Source: an uncultured Olsenella sp. (GTDB taxonomy: Bacteria; Actinomycetota; Coriobacteriia; Coriobacteriales; Atopobiaceae). Taken from it: a DNA stretch of 64,000 bases. The stretch is from NCBI GenBank assembly GCA_949291295.1, contig CASEVE010000003.1, forward strand, positions 1 through 64,000, written 5' to 3'. The notes beneath the pieces are model-generated. The model had not been told where the DNA came from. It worked only from the letters and a program-made list of their open reading frames with translations, and did not search any database. Position 1 is the stretch's first letter; every line of letters begins with the position of its first letter. Below, in pieces: positions 49,312 through 58,634 of the stretch. The position numbers and the translations under genes are program-made.

Positions 49312-49623
49312 CTACTTCTTGCCGAAGAGACCGCCGAGACCCTCGGCGATGCCGCCAAGGGGGCTGTTCTCGAGCAGACCGCCCAGGTTGCCGGCGATGG
49401 CGCCGAGGTCAAGCTTGGAGAGATCGAGGCCACCAAGATCGAGGCTGCCGTCGGCTATGCCGCTCTTCACGCCGTCGACGATCTGGGAGAGGTCACCCTC
49501 ACCGAGCTCGAGCCCCGTGATCTCCTCGATGGTGCCCTTGGGGTCGGAGATGAGATCCTGGAGCTTCTCGGGGGCATCCGCAAGAGCGGCGGAAACCTGG
49601 GCGATGATTGCCTGAATGTCCAT
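49312..49623 (-). CDS. Hypothetical glycine/leucine-rich protein
   Basis: The 103-residue protein has an N-terminal helix part (DIQAIIAQVSAALADAPEKL, then DLISDPKGTIEEITG) and a C-terminal half of repeated Gly-Gly-Leu units (DLGGLDLSKLDLGAIAGNLG, GLLENSPLG). No family is recognised. AAAGGA precedes the ATG at 49623. It lies between the SDR gene and the oxidoreductase gene on one strand. Confidence 0.65.
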   Translation of the reverse strand: MDIQAIIAQVSAALADAPEKLQDLISDPKGTIEEITGLELGEGDLSQIVDGVKSGIADGSLDLGGLDLSKLDLGAIAGNLGGLLENSPLGGIAEGLGGLFGKK

Positions 49624-49663
49624 GTGCATCCTTTCGTCATGCGCGCGCGGCGCGTTTGCTCCT

Positions 49664-50452
49664 CTAGGGTACCTGCTTGCGAGGTCTCTTATCCCCGAGA
49701 CCCATGAGGGCATGCTCTAGGTTGAGGACAAGCGGGTGGGGAAGCAGCTTGGCGGCAACGTAGAAGGCACGCATGTCCGCAGATGGGATGCAGAGCGCCC
49801 GTCCTGCCCGCGCGGCGACAAGGGCCCGACTTGCCACGCGCCTCACGTCCTCAAAGCCGGTGAGGCCTGCCATGCGTGCGGCGACGTCGCCCGCGCCGGG
49901 GTGGTCAAGAAATCCCGTGTGCATGAACTTGGGACAGAGTGCGGTCACGTGGATGTCCACACTCCCAAGCTCAGCGTCGAGCGCACGCGAGAAGTCCAGC
50001 ACAAAGCGCTTGGCAGCCGAGTACGTGGCAAGGCCCGGCTGCGGCATGAATGCCGCTACGCTGGAGACGTTGAGGATGCGCGAGCCTGCGGTCATGTACG
50101 GCAGTGTGCGGTACGTGAGCTCCACGGGCGCGAGCATGAGGAGGCGCACCATGTTGCCGTTGTCCTCTGCGGGCATCTGGGCAAAGTCGCCAAACGTCCC
50201 AAAACCGGCGTTGTTGACGAGAAGGACCACGCGCGCGTCAGGTGTCTCGGCGAGCGCCTGTTCGATTACGTCAAACGAGGCGGGGTCTGTGAGGTCGAGC
50301 GCAAAGGGTCGAACGCGCGGAGAGGTGCGCTCGGCACGGCGCGAGACGGCCCAGATTTCATCGAGCGGGCCAAAGGCGCCCTCGGTGAGCAACCTCACGA
50401 TTTCCGAACCGAGTCCGGACGACGCGCCGGTGACGATTGCGATGCTGGTCAT
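49664..50452 (-). CDS. Short-chain dehydrogenase/reductase
   Basis: The 262-residue SDR has the cofactor motif VTGASSGLG near residues 6-14, NNAGFG near 84, and the catalytic Ser-Tyr-Lys set (NVSSVAAF; YSAAKRF). The classical family length applies. GGAGG precedes the ATG at 50452. It may reduce a ketone or aldehyde of unknown identity. The two-gene run downstream is on the same strand. Confidence 0.92.
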   Translation of the reverse strand: MTSIAIVTGASSGLGSEIVRLLTEGAFGPLDEIWAVSRRAERTSPRVRPFALDLTDPASFDVIEQALAETPDARVVLLVNNAGFGTFGDFAQMPAEDNGNMVRLLMLAPVELTYRTLPYMTAGSRILNVSSVAAFMPQPGLATYSAAKRFVLDFSRALDAELGSVDIHVTALCPKFMHTGFLDHPGAGDVAARMAGLTGFEDVRRVASRALVAARAGRALCIPSADMRAFYVAAKLLPHPLVLNLEHALMGLGDKRPRKQVP

Positions 50453-50466
50453 GGCCAACCTCCAAT

Positions 50467-50526
50467 GTGACAATGGCGCCTGTTCGTGACAATGGTGCCT
50501 GGCACTATTGTCACCACTATTGTCAC
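50467..50526. repeat. Nested GTGACAATGGTGCC palindrome
   Basis: An inner hairpin (50486-50514, GTGACAATGGTGCC facing GGCACTATTGTCAC) sits within an outer pair (GTGACAATGGCGCC and CACTATTGTCAC). It is a second palindrome family, distinct from the GGGACTGTCCC type. It lies in the SDR upstream region. Confidence 0.8.
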
Positions 50527-50669
50527 ACCAAAGTCCACCAATAGGTGATATTCGCGTTTCTCGTTTGATGGTGCGGCGGGTGCTGATACTATATCCCGGC
50601 TTTCTCGCTGATAACTGCATGCCGCTTAGGAAGCGGGTCGGGCATCTGTGACCATCTGAAAGGAACGCC

Positions 50670-51668
50670 GTGAAGAACTCCGAGATTTATCGCCGAACGC
50701 TGAAGTTCTCCGTCATGCGCCTTGTGCGCACCGTGCTCTGCCTCATCATGCTGGCCGCCCTGCCGCTGATTGCCTTCGTTGCTACGGGCATTGCCGGTTT
50801 GGACGAGACGGTTCAGCTTGCCGCGACGGGCGTTGCGTTCATCGTTGGCCTCATCGTCTTTTATCTCATTGCGCACTATGGTGGCTACCTCCTCACGGCC
50901 GGTCAGGTTGCCATGATTACTGAGGGTGTTGCCACCGGAGAGCTCCCGGAGGACACCTACGCCGCAGGTAAGCGCGCCGTGAGGAACCGCTTTGCCACGG
51001 CGAGCGTGTACTACGGCCTGTGGTCGATTACCCGCGCCATCACCAACGAGATCTCCTCGGGTATGAACGCGATTGCCCGCGGAATCGACGGCGACAACCA
51101 GAACGGCACCGCCTCCATCATCGCTGGTATTATTTCCGCCATCGTGGGCGTGGTGCTCGAGTACCTCAACTACTGCAGCCTGGGCTTGATCTTCCTCCAC
51201 AATGAGCAGTCTGCCTTCAAAAGCACCTGCGACGGTGCCGTGATTTACTTCCAGAACTGGAAGACGCTCATGAAGAACTCCGCCAAGGTGATTGCCATCA
51301 CCATTGTCTCGCTTGCCCTCATCGGTGGCGCGTTCTTTGGTGTGTCGTAACTTACGCCGGGCTCGATCGAGCCGCTGACCACGGTGCTCTCCCAGATTGA
51401 CGCCACTGCAACGTTTGAGGATGGCACTGCCGTTCCCGCGGGTACCTCGCTCATCGCTCTGTGTGCCGTGATTGCCCTTGTGCTCTGGAGCGGCATCCAC
51501 GGCGCCTTTGTGAAGCCCTACATCCTCGTCTCCGTTATGCGCCGCTACATTGAGGCTGGACAGGCGGACACGCCGCGGGTCGATGCTTACGAGAAGCTCT
51601 CGGGCATGTCCAAGGGCTTCAGGAAGGCGCTCGACCGCGCAGAGGAGGGCGCTCCCTCGGCTGCCTAG
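50670..51668 (+). pseudogene. Six-helix membrane protein interrupted by one in-frame stop
   Basis: A 226-residue frame ends with TAA at 51348-51350, and the same frame continues open from 51351 to 51668 with clearly related membrane sequence (SLIALCAVIALVLWSGIHGA, then FVKPYILVSVMRRYIEAGQA). Read through, it is a single ~332-residue membrane protein. Helices lie about at 17-40, 48-75, 150-172, 205-225 and 250-275. I do not recognise the family. GTG start after AAAGGAAC. TAA argues against selenocysteine recoding, so a nonsense mutation or read error is likely. Confidence 0.8.
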
Positions 51669-51702
51669 ATGCCCCTTACCGGCCCCGCCGCACTCGTCGT
51701 CA

Positions 51703-52632
51703 TCAGTAGCCGGTTACGGTCTTGTCGGCGTTGAACAGGCGTTTCATGAACGAGAACTCGCTTCGGGCAAACTGGTCAAGACGGTCTACCTCGGGCCGCT
51801 TTGGTCCCTCAAGCATCACGAGGCACACGGGAACCATGGGTGCCTCCGACAGATCAACTCCGTGCATGACGGCAAAGGGGACAATGCTGAGTGCCTTGAG
51901 GTTGACGCCCATGATGTAGCCATTGCGGTTTTCGAGGAAGTCGACTACCTCATCGTTGGTGGAGATGCGCTCAAGCGGCGAGGCAAGTCCCTGCTTGAGG
52001 CAGCTGACGAGGATCGTCTCGTTGAACCCGTCAACCTCCTCTGACCAGAGCACGGGATAGGGCTCGAGGTCGGCAAAGGTCAGCTGTTGCTTGCCTCGCA
52101 GCGGGTGATGTCGGCCCATGAACACCCCGGGTGCGACGGTGCCAACCTGTACGCAGGTGCAGTCGGGTGCGTCCAGCTTTCCTATCGTGAACAGCGCGTC
52201 GAGCGTGCCAGCCCTCAAGCTCGTGAGCGCGCTTTCTCCAACGGAGACACCGAGATGCGTTTCGACTCCAAGAGAATGCGTCATGAGACGCGCGATGATG
52301 CCGCAGATGAACTCATGCTTGGAGAACGGCGGGGAGACAAGCGCGAGTCTGAGATCTCTTCTCGGCAGCGCGTCTCGCCACGATGCCGCCACGCGCTCAA
52401 CGGACTCAAAACCCTCAACTGTCTTGAGCGCGGGCTCAAGAAGCGTCCTTCCGAGCGGGGTGAGGCACATTCCCCTCCCGGAACGGGCAAACAGCTTCCC
52501 TCCGACCTCCTCCTCGAGCTCATGAATAGACTTCGAGACGGCCTGTACGGAGACGCCCTCCTCGCGCGCGGCGATAGAGAAGCTATCCGAGCGTGCAGCG
52601 CGACAGAAGAATATGAGCTGTCGAATGTTCAT
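51703..52632 (-). CDS. LysR-family transcriptional regulator
   Basis: The 309-residue protein has an N-terminal winged helix-turn-helix (residues 1-60: IRQLIFFCRAARSDSFSIAA, then GVSVQAVSKSIHELEEEVG), a linker helix and a periplasmic-binding-like effector domain (about 90-295). Normal length. It faces away from the membrane-protein gene at 52835, with 202 bases of AT-richer sequence between them, the usual site for its operator. The effector is unknown. Confidence 0.92.
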   Translation of the reverse strand: MNIRQLIFFCRAARSDSFSIAAREEGVSVQAVSKSIHELEEEVGGKLFARSGRGMCLTPLGRTLLEPALKTVEGFESVERVAASWRDALPRRDLRLALVSPPFSKHEFICGIIARLMTHSLGVETHLGVSVGESALTSLRAGTLDALFTIGKLDAPDCTCVQVGTVAPGVFMGRHHPLRGKQQLTFADLEPYPVLWSEEVDGFNETILVSCLKQGLASPLERISTNDEVVDFLENRNGYIMGVNLKALSIVPFAVMHGVDLSEAPMVPVCLVMLEGPKRPEVDRLDQFARSEFSFMKRLFNADKTVTGY

Positions 52633-52834
52633 GGTCTTTCTCCGATGGAGTCAGATGATTATCTAGTCTAGCTAGGCTTCGGGGACGCTGCTTGACGATA
52701 AGAACGCGTCTGCCAATATCAACTGATTCTTGATTTATCGAGAAAAACGACGACATCTCCCTGATATAGCTCCTGATTCAGGTAGCGTTAAACTCCGTAT
52801 GACTATCTGTTGACATCTCTGCCAAGGAGCGCGC

Positions 52835-54181
52835 ATGACCCCTGATCCACAGTCTGTGCCAACGAAATCCACGATGTCGGACGACGCACCCGACCGCACC
52901 GAAACGGGGGAGAAAATCCCGCTCGTAATGCGCCTCTATGGAATTCTCTGCACGGTTCTCGGCGTGTTCACTGTGTTTGCGGTTGTCATGTTTGCCGCCA
53001 TGATGACATGGGCGCTCCAGACCGACCCGTCCATGATCATCGTGGGAACCGATCCCACCCTACCCGTGATCCTTCTTGTCATTAGCTACCTTGTCACCAT
53101 TGGCAACGCGGTGGCCCTGCTCGTCTTTGGTCATTCGCTGCGCAAGAGCCGGCGGCGCAACGCGGTGCGCTGGTCCCATGTGCTCATTGGCACCTCGATT
53201 ATCCAGATCCTGCTCAAGATTATGTTGCAGGGCATTGACACCACGCTGATCTCTGACGCGATTCAGCTTCTCATTCTGGTTGCGATCTCCGTTACGGTTG
53301 ACCCGTCGCTACGTCAGGAGCGCGAGCTCAAGCGTCGTGCTCGCGACATGGCGGACCGTGAGGCCGCCGAAGAGGGCGTGCTCGGGCGTGACCTCGAGGG
53401 CAAGGGCTTCATCGAGCTCAACTTCTTCAACCTATTCTGGGTCTTTGTGATCTGCTGCATTTTGGGACTCATCATCGAGACCGTCTACCACTTTGTGGTG
53501 GTGGTCCCTGGCGAGATTCAGGATCGCGCGGGCCTGCTCTTTGGTCCCTTCTCGCCCATCTATGGTTTTGGCGCCGTACTCATGACGGTGGCGCTCAACC
53601 GTTTCTATAAGGCCAATCCGGTCATCATCTTTGTGGTCTCCGCCGTTATCGGCGGTCTTTTCGAGGCTGCGACGGCCTGGTTTATGGAGATGGGCTTTGG
53701 CGCCGTGGCCTGGGATTACTCGGGCTCCACGATTTTTGGACTCTTCCCGGATCCCATTGCCATGATCTTTGGTGGGCGTACGAGCGCGCTTTTCATGTGC
53801 ATGTGGGGCGTGCTTGGCTTTGTGTGGATCAAGCTCTGCCTTCCGTGGATGCTCAAACTCATCAACCTCATTCCGTGGAAGATTCGTTACTCGTTCACCA
53901 CGATCTGTGCGATTCTCATGCTTGTGAACGGCGTCATGACGCTCGAGGCGCTGGACTGCTGGTTTGAGCGTCTCTCGGGTATTCCTCAGACCACGCCCGT
54001 CGAGCAGTTCTATGCCGAGCACTACGACAACGATTACATGGCGCACCGCTTTGAGTCCATGACCATCACGCCGGACGACTCCGCGCGCGTGGATGGCGCG
54101 GCGCGTGCCATGGACGTCGAGATCGACGAGTCGTATCTCGAGGGAGCCGCAGACGCCACGTTTGAGGATGGTGAGCTGTGA
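52835..54181 (+). CDS. CmpB-type putative ABC transporter permease (PF06541-like)
   Basis: The 448-residue protein has an N-terminal membrane region (helices about 30-55, 68-95, 108-150) and a C-terminal domain like ABC_trans_CmpB (FFNLFWVFVICCILGLIIET, then VYHFVVVVPGEIQDRAGLLF and PFSPIYGFGAVLM). Many anaerobes have the C-terminal part alone. The N-terminal extension is less usual. It shares a 4-base overlap (GTGA) with the lipase-like gene after it, which suggests a common process at the envelope. The role is uncertain despite the family's name. Confidence 0.82.
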   Translation: MTPDPQSVPTKSTMSDDAPDRTETGEKIPLVMRLYGILCTVLGVFTVFAVVMFAAMMTWALQTDPSMIIVGTDPTLPVILLVISYLVTIGNAVALLVFGHSLRKSRRRNAVRWSHVLIGTSIIQILLKIMLQGIDTTLISDAIQLLILVAISVTVDPSLRQERELKRRARDMADREAAEEGVLGRDLEGKGFIELNFFNLFWVFVICCILGLIIETVYHFVVVVPGEIQDRAGLLFGPFSPIYGFGAVLMTVALNRFYKANPVIIFVVSAVIGGLFEAATAWFMEMGFGAVAWDYSGSTIFGLFPDPIAMIFGGRTSALFMCMWGVLGFVWIKLCLPWMLKLINLIPWKIRYSFTTICAILMLVNGVMTLEALDCWFERLSGIPQTTPVEQFYAEHYDNDYMAHRFESMTITPDDSARVDGAARAMDVEIDESYLEGAADATFEDGEL

Positions 54182-55497
54182 CGGAGGAAGCTGCTCAGAA
54201 GCGTCCGCGGTGGGGGCGGCGCGTTCTTCTCGCCCTGCTGGCGATTGTGGTCGTGGCGGGCGTGGCGCTTGCGATTGGCGTGTGGCACCGACTCGAGCAG
54301 CGCCGCCTGGGCGAGGGCGTGGTCCAGCCGCCGAGCGAGTTTGCCGCGCTGGAGGGCTCGACCGGGCGCACTGGCGCCTTTACGGCGAACATTGACTTCA
54401 CGAGCATGGCCACGGGCGCGGAGACCATCTCTACCGAGGTGGCTTGGGATGACGAGTGGTTCTTCCAGGACCCCACCGTCTACAACCACGAGCTTGCCAC
54501 CACGTGCTCCGTGCTCTCCGCCGTGGCCAACTCGGAGTCCGCGTACTACCAGGCGGGCTCAAGCTCGCCGGCCTACATGGAGGCCGCGCTCGCGGAGCTG
54601 GGCTTTGAGGAGATCTCCACGGCGTCCTACCAGTACCGCAGTGAGATCTTTGACGAGATTGTCGACTTCATCACCGGTACGGATGATGTGGTCGCCTACT
54701 CGGTTGCCACCAAGCACGTGACGGGCGAGGACGGTGCCGAGAAGACCCTCTTTCTGGTGTCCATCCGCGGCAGCTACGGCTCCGAGTGGCTGAGCGACCT
54801 CAATATGGGCAGCGCTGCCGCCTACGACATGGACGAGATCGCGCACGAGGGCTTTGCGCAGGCCGCGCGCGAGATCGTAGACGAGCTTGTCGCGCGCATC
54901 ACCGAGGAGGCGGGCCTTGGCGGCACCGATGACATTGCGCTGCTCTTCACTGGCCACTCTCGCGGCGCCGCTACGGCCAACATCGCCGCTGCGTACGCCG
55001 ACGAGATGAGCCAGGGCCTGCGCGTGCTGGCGCCGCTTTCGAGCATCTACTGCTACACCTTTGCCACACCCGAGGTCACGACCTTTGATACGGCGCACGA
55101 CTCCCTCTACGACAATATCTTCAACATCATGAACCCCAGCGACATGGTACCGCGCCTGCCGCTTGCGTCCTGGGGCTACGAGCGCTACGGCCACGACCTC
55201 TGGCTGCCCGGCTACGGCGACGAGGGCTTTGCCGAGAAGCACGAGGCCATGTGCAAGATCTTCGAGGTTAACACGGGCGTGGAGTGCCCCTACGTGCCCG
55301 AGGACCGCGAGCATGTGGACAAGCTCGTCGAGGACCTGGGTCGCGCGATTCCCGCAGCAGATGACCTGGCAAGTGCGGGTGGAATCTTCTCTCTGGCGCA
55401 TGACCTTCTCGCCGACGTGAACCCCATGCAGGTCCTCTACGGCCACTACCCGAGCGTCTACATCGCCTGGATGCAGTCTCTCAACACGCTCGGGTAG
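54178..55497 (+). CDS. Membrane-anchored class-3 lipase-like hydrolase
   Basis: The 439-residue protein has an N-terminal signal-anchor (RRVLLALLAIVVVAGVALAI, residues about 14-34) and an alpha/beta-hydrolase domain with the nucleophile elbow GHSRGAATANI (residues about 258-268). Acidic and histidine candidates follow (PSDMVPRLP; later DREHVDKLV). It resembles fungal-lipase-like (class 3) or Mbeg1-like proteins of Gram-positive bacteria. It probably acts outside the membrane on lipids or esters. GTG start overlaps the previous gene. Confidence 0.82.
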   Translation: MTEEAAQKRPRWGRRVLLALLAIVVVAGVALAIGVWHRLEQRRLGEGVVQPPSEFAALEGSTGRTGAFTANIDFTSMATGAETISTEVAWDDEWFFQDPTVYNHELATTCSVLSAVANSESAYYQAGSSSPAYMEAALAELGFEEISTASYQYRSEIFDEIVDFITGTDDVVAYSVATKHVTGEDGAEKTLFLVSIRGSYGSEWLSDLNMGSAAAYDMDEIAHEGFAQAAREIVDELVARITEEAGLGGTDDIALLFTGHSRGAATANIAAAYADEMSQGLRVLAPLSSIYCYTFATPEVTTFDTAHDSLYDNIFNIMNPSDMVPRLPLASWGYERYGHDLWLPGYGDEGFAEKHEAMCKIFEVNTGVECPYVPEDREHVDKLVEDLGRAIPAADDLASAGGIFSLAHDLLADVNPMQVLYGHYPSVYIAWMQSLNTLG

Positions 55498-55540
55498 ACT
55501 TTCCTCAAGGTCTGGCTCCGCCACGGCAAGGGAGGCTGCG

Positions 55541-56356
55541 ATGGATGACGTCCGCAAGGAACTCACGAGGGTTCTCAAGGAAGCCTGCAGTGAGGTGGAC
55601 ATGCGCCTGGAGGCGTTTCTCGCCAATCCGGACGACGTCGAAACCATTCACAAGCTGCGTATCTCCATACGCACGCTGAGGAGCCTGCTGGCGTTTGCCT
55701 CCCCGTTTCTCAAGCGACGCCGCCATCGCATTCTCCAGGCCGATCTGCGCTCGGTGGTGATAGAGACCTCGCGTCTGCGTGAGTACGACGTGATGCTCCG
55801 TGATGTCCGGGCGCTCAGCATGCCGTACGGCGGGCTCGTCGAGAAGATCGGCGAGCTGCGCGCCCTTGAGCGCAATCGTGTGGTGGATGTCATGCGCGGC
55901 CGGCATACCCGGCGGGCACTGGCTCGCGTTCGCAGGCGCGTGGAGGTGCTTCCCTGGAAGGACTCCGTGCGTAGGCGTGGTGTGACCTGCAGCGATGTGC
56001 TTGCCGTCTTTGACGAGCTCGTGCGTGTCGTGGACGAGGGATATGCCACCGTTGACCGCAGCGACGCGGACGCCGTGCACACCCTGCGCAAGCGCTCCAA
56101 GCGCGTGCGCTACGTGGGGGAGGCCTTCGGCGAGCTCCTGGGTCCGGACGCCGCGGAGGAGGGTGCTCGCATGAAGGGTGTGCAGGACGAGCTCGGAGAC
56201 GTCTGCGACGCCCGCGTCAACGCAACGCTCGCGCGCGAGCTTCTGGACCTTGAGCTTCCAGATGATGCCAAGCACGCCCTCGAGGTCCTTCTCGGCAGGA
56301 ATCGGTCGTTTGTGGAGGGGTTTGTGGCGGGGGACCCTTCCGTTGCTAGCAAATAA
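55541..56356 (+). CDS. CHAD-domain protein
   Basis: The 271-residue protein is a CHAD domain, an alpha-helical fold rich in conserved histidines and basic residues: VETIHKLRISIRTLRSLLAF, then VHTLRKRSKRVRYVGEAFGE. CHAD proteins bind polyphosphate granules. The usual N-terminal CYTH phosphatase domain is absent, as in many stand-alone members. Its end overlaps the convergent ABC ATPase gene by 11 bases. A possible ribosome site AAGGGAGG lies before the ATG. Confidence 0.88.
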   Translation: MDDVRKELTRVLKEACSEVDMRLEAFLANPDDVETIHKLRISIRTLRSLLAFASPFLKRRRHRILQADLRSVVIETSRLREYDVMLRDVRALSMPYGGLVEKIGELRALERNRVVDVMRGRHTRRALARVRRRVEVLPWKDSVRRRGVTCSDVLAVFDELVRVVDEGYATVDRSDADAVHTLRKRSKRVRYVGEAFGELLGPDAAEEGARMKGVQDELGDVCDARVNATLARELLDLELPDDAKHALEVLLGRNRSFVEGFVAGDPSVASK

Positions 56357-57599
56357 CACGCACGGGAATCCCGGCCGCGCGGGCGGCCTCGACCAGCCCG
56401 GCGTTGCGGGCGTTCATCGTAGCGAACTCGCTCACGCAGCAGATGACCTCGCGGCAGGCGAGAAGGACCTCGCGGGCGCGCTCCACTGACTCCGCGCTCA
56501 CGGGTTCGAAGTCGCGCTCGTAGATGACGTACGTTGCGAGCTGGCGCGCAATGATGCCGTCCGCATCGTGCTCGTGCAGGACGCCCGTGGCAAACGGCGT
56601 ACCCTCGCGCGCGAGCTGCCGGAAGCACGCCGCGCCCGAGCCGCCGCCCGCGATGACAAAGACCTCTGGTGTGCCCTCGGGCCGTGCGAGCTCAACGCTG
56701 CCAAAGGTCGGCTCGTAGGCTCCCGGAGCCAGGTCGTAGAGCTCGGCGATGCGCTCGGCGGTAAAGACCTCGTCGGGCGTCCCCTGGCACAAGACACGCC
56801 CCTCACGGATGCAGATCACGTAATCAGCGGCCTTCTGAGCGAGGTCAATCTCGTGCAGTGATGCCACCACGGCAATTCCGCGCTCGCGCGCCTCGCGCCT
56901 TAGGAGCTGCAACACCTCCAGCTGGGAGCGTACGTCCAGGTACGAGGTGGGCTCGTCGAGCAGCAGCACGCGCGGCTCCTGGCAGAGTGCGCGGGCGAGA
57001 AGAACGCGCTGCCGCTGACCGTCGCTCACGTGCGCAAAGTCGCGCTCTGCGAGGCCGAGCACGCCCGTCGCGGACATTGCGGAGCTGACGGCCTCATGGT
57101 CCTTCTCGCCCAGGACGCCGAGACGCCCGGTGAACGGGTAGCGTCCAGCTTCCACGACATCTCTGCAGGTGAGAAGCTCGGTTGATGGGCGGCCCGTGAG
57201 CATGACGGACATGGTGCGTGCGCGCTCTGCCGCGGGGACGTCGCCCAGTGCCTGCCCAAAGAGCTCCACGACGCCTCCGAGCGAGCGCAGCTGCCCGGCA
57301 ACGGTGCGCAGGATCGTGGTCTTTCCGGAGCCGTTGGGTCCGATCAGTGCCACCACCTGCCCCGGCCTCACGGCAAGGCAGATGTCCCGTACGAGCGCCC
57401 GCCGTCCGTGCCCCACACTCAGCCCCCGCAGCTCCAGCAAAAAGGGGACGTGTTTTTTCTCTCTGAACTTTTGGGACAGGTTTTGGTTTGCCTGGTTATT
57501 CTCGGCAAGGGGCGTGTCGCGGCCTTCCTGCCCATTCTCGACGGGCAAACCTGTCCCATTTTTTCTGAACGAAAAAACACGTCCCCAATTGACAGTCAT
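56346..57599 (-). CDS. FecCD/BtuCD-type ABC transporter ATPase with repeat-derived insert
   Basis: The 417-residue protein has an importer ATPase domain (Walker A GPNGSGKTT near residue 87, signature HVSDGQRQR, Walker B VLLLDEPTSYLDVRSQLEV). A C-terminal extension of about 110 residues (VFVIAGGGSGAACFRQLARE...) is present. Residues about 4-52 are encoded by a dispersed repeat (57444-57586) that interrupts the region between the start codon and the ATPase fold. The ATG at 57599 is firm: its ATGA overlaps the permease stop and GGGAGG precedes it. Together with 57596-58633 and 58635-59843 it forms an importer for vitamin B12, heme or a siderophore-metal. Confidence 0.9.
   Translation of the reverse strand: MTVNWGRVFSFRKNGTGLPVENGQEGRDTPLAENNQANQNLSQKFREKKHVPFLLELRGLSVGHGRRALVRDICLAVRPGQVVALIGPNGSGKTTILRTVAGQLRSLGGVVELFGQALGDVPAAERARTMSVMLTGRPSTELLTCRDVVEAGRYPFTGRLGVLGEKDHEAVSSAMSATGVLGLAERDFAHVSDGQRQRVLLARALCQEPRVLLLDEPTSYLDVRSQLEVLQLLRREARERGIAVVASLHEIDLAQKAADYVICIREGRVLCQGTPDEVFTAERIAELYDLAPGAYEPTFGSVELARPEGTPEVFVIAGGGSGAACFRQLAREGTPFATGVLHEHDADGIIARQLATYVIYERDFEPVSAESVERAREVLLACREVICCVSEFATMNARNAGLVEAARAAGIPVRVIC
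57444..57586. repeat. 143-bp inverted-repeat element inside the ATPase gene
   Basis: Left arm GGGGACGTGTTTTTTC...GGGACAGGTTT and right arm AAACCTGTCCC...GAAAAAACACGTCCCC are imperfect inverted copies, each about 43 bases. The element is read in frame in the ATPase gene, adding roughly 47 codons after MTV. Confidence 0.85.
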
Positions 57600-58633
57600 C
57601 GGCCGGCCCTCCCGCGGAGCATGAGGGCAATCACAATGGGTGCGCCAAAGACGGCGGTGACGGCGCTCACGGAGAGCTCGACCGGCGAGAAGAGCGTGCG
57701 CGCGATGAGGTCGCACCCGCAGCAGAAGGCCGCGCCCGTGAGGAAGCACGCCGGCGTCACCAGAAGTGGCCGCGACGACCCCACGCCGCGTCGGGCCAGA
57801 TGTGGTGCCGCGATGCCCACAAACGAGACGGGACCCGCAAAGGCGGCCACGCATGCAGAGAGCAGGCTCGATACCAAAACGATGAGCATGCGCAGGCCAG
57901 CCACGTTGACGCCCACGCTCTGCGCGTACGGCTCACCGAGCTGGTAGGCGCCGAGGGGCTTGGAGAGCGCAAACACGGCCGCACCCATGGCAAGAACCGC
58001 GACGGCAACGATGCCCACATCAGACCACGTAGCACCCGAGAAGCTTCCGCGTGACCAGCTGTCCAGGTTCACGATGGCCTGGTCATCCGCAAAGGCCACG
58101 AGGAAGTTGGTGGCGGCGGAGCAGATGTAGCCCACCATCACGCCCGCCACGATGAGCATGCTCTGGGAGCGCACACGGCGCGAGATGAGCAGCACAAAGC
58201 CCATCGTGACAAGCGAGCCAAGAAACGCCGCACCTACGGATGCCGCGGGGCTCATGACCTGGCCCGCGCCGAGCACCACGATCATCACCACGGCCACCAC
58301 GAGCTTGGCTCCGGAGGAGACGCCCAGCACAAAGGGGTCGGCGATGGGGTTTGCAAAGAACGTCTGCAACAGAAAGCCGGAGAGCGAGAGCGCCCCGCCC
58401 AAAAGCACCGCCTCGATCACGCGCGGAAGGCGAATCTGCCAGATGATCTGAGCGATCGTGGAGGGGTTTTCGGGTCCGCCCAGAAGGGTGCCTGCCACCT
58501 CGGCCGGTGTGGTGCCCACGCTGCCCAGGCAGAGGTTTGCCACAAAAAGCGCGCAAAGAACGAGAAGGATCACAAGGTCGTAAACCACGACCCGTCGTGT
58601 CCTTTCGCGCTTGTCGCCTGTTGCCCGCGCCAC
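57596..58633 (-). CDS. FecCD/BtuC-type ABC permease
   Basis: The 345-residue protein has about ten helices in the FecCD/BtuC pattern. Family motifs are RLPRVIEAVLLGGALSLSGF, the ANPIADPFVLGVSSGAKLV loop, and VGIAAPHLARRGVGSSRPLL near the C-terminus (coupling region). GTG start at 58633 with GGAGG 11 bases upstream, one base after the binding-protein stop. It imports a metal-chelate or cobalamin together with the products of the adjacent genes. Confidence 0.92.
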   Translation of the reverse strand: MARATGDKRERTRRVVVYDLVILLVLCALFVANLCLGSVGTTPAEVAGTLLGGPENPSTIAQIIWQIRLPRVIEAVLLGGALSLSGFLLQTFFANPIADPFVLGVSSGAKLVVAVVMIVVLGAGQVMSPAASVGAAFLGSLVTMGFVLLISRRVRSQSMLIVAGVMVGYICSAATNFLVAFADDQAIVNLDSWSRGSFSGATWSDVGIVAVAVLAMGAAVFALSKPLGAYQLGEPYAQSVGVNVAGLRMLIVLVSSLLSACVAAFAGPVSFVGIAAPHLARRGVGSSRPLLVTPACFLTGAAFCCGCDLIARTLFSPVELSVSAVTAVFGAPIVIALMLRGRAGR

Positions 58634-58634
58634 G

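Noticed and set aside
51348-51350. Selenocysteine or other recoding at the internal stop
   Set aside because: The codon is TAA, not TGA, and no adjacent recoding hairpin is evident.
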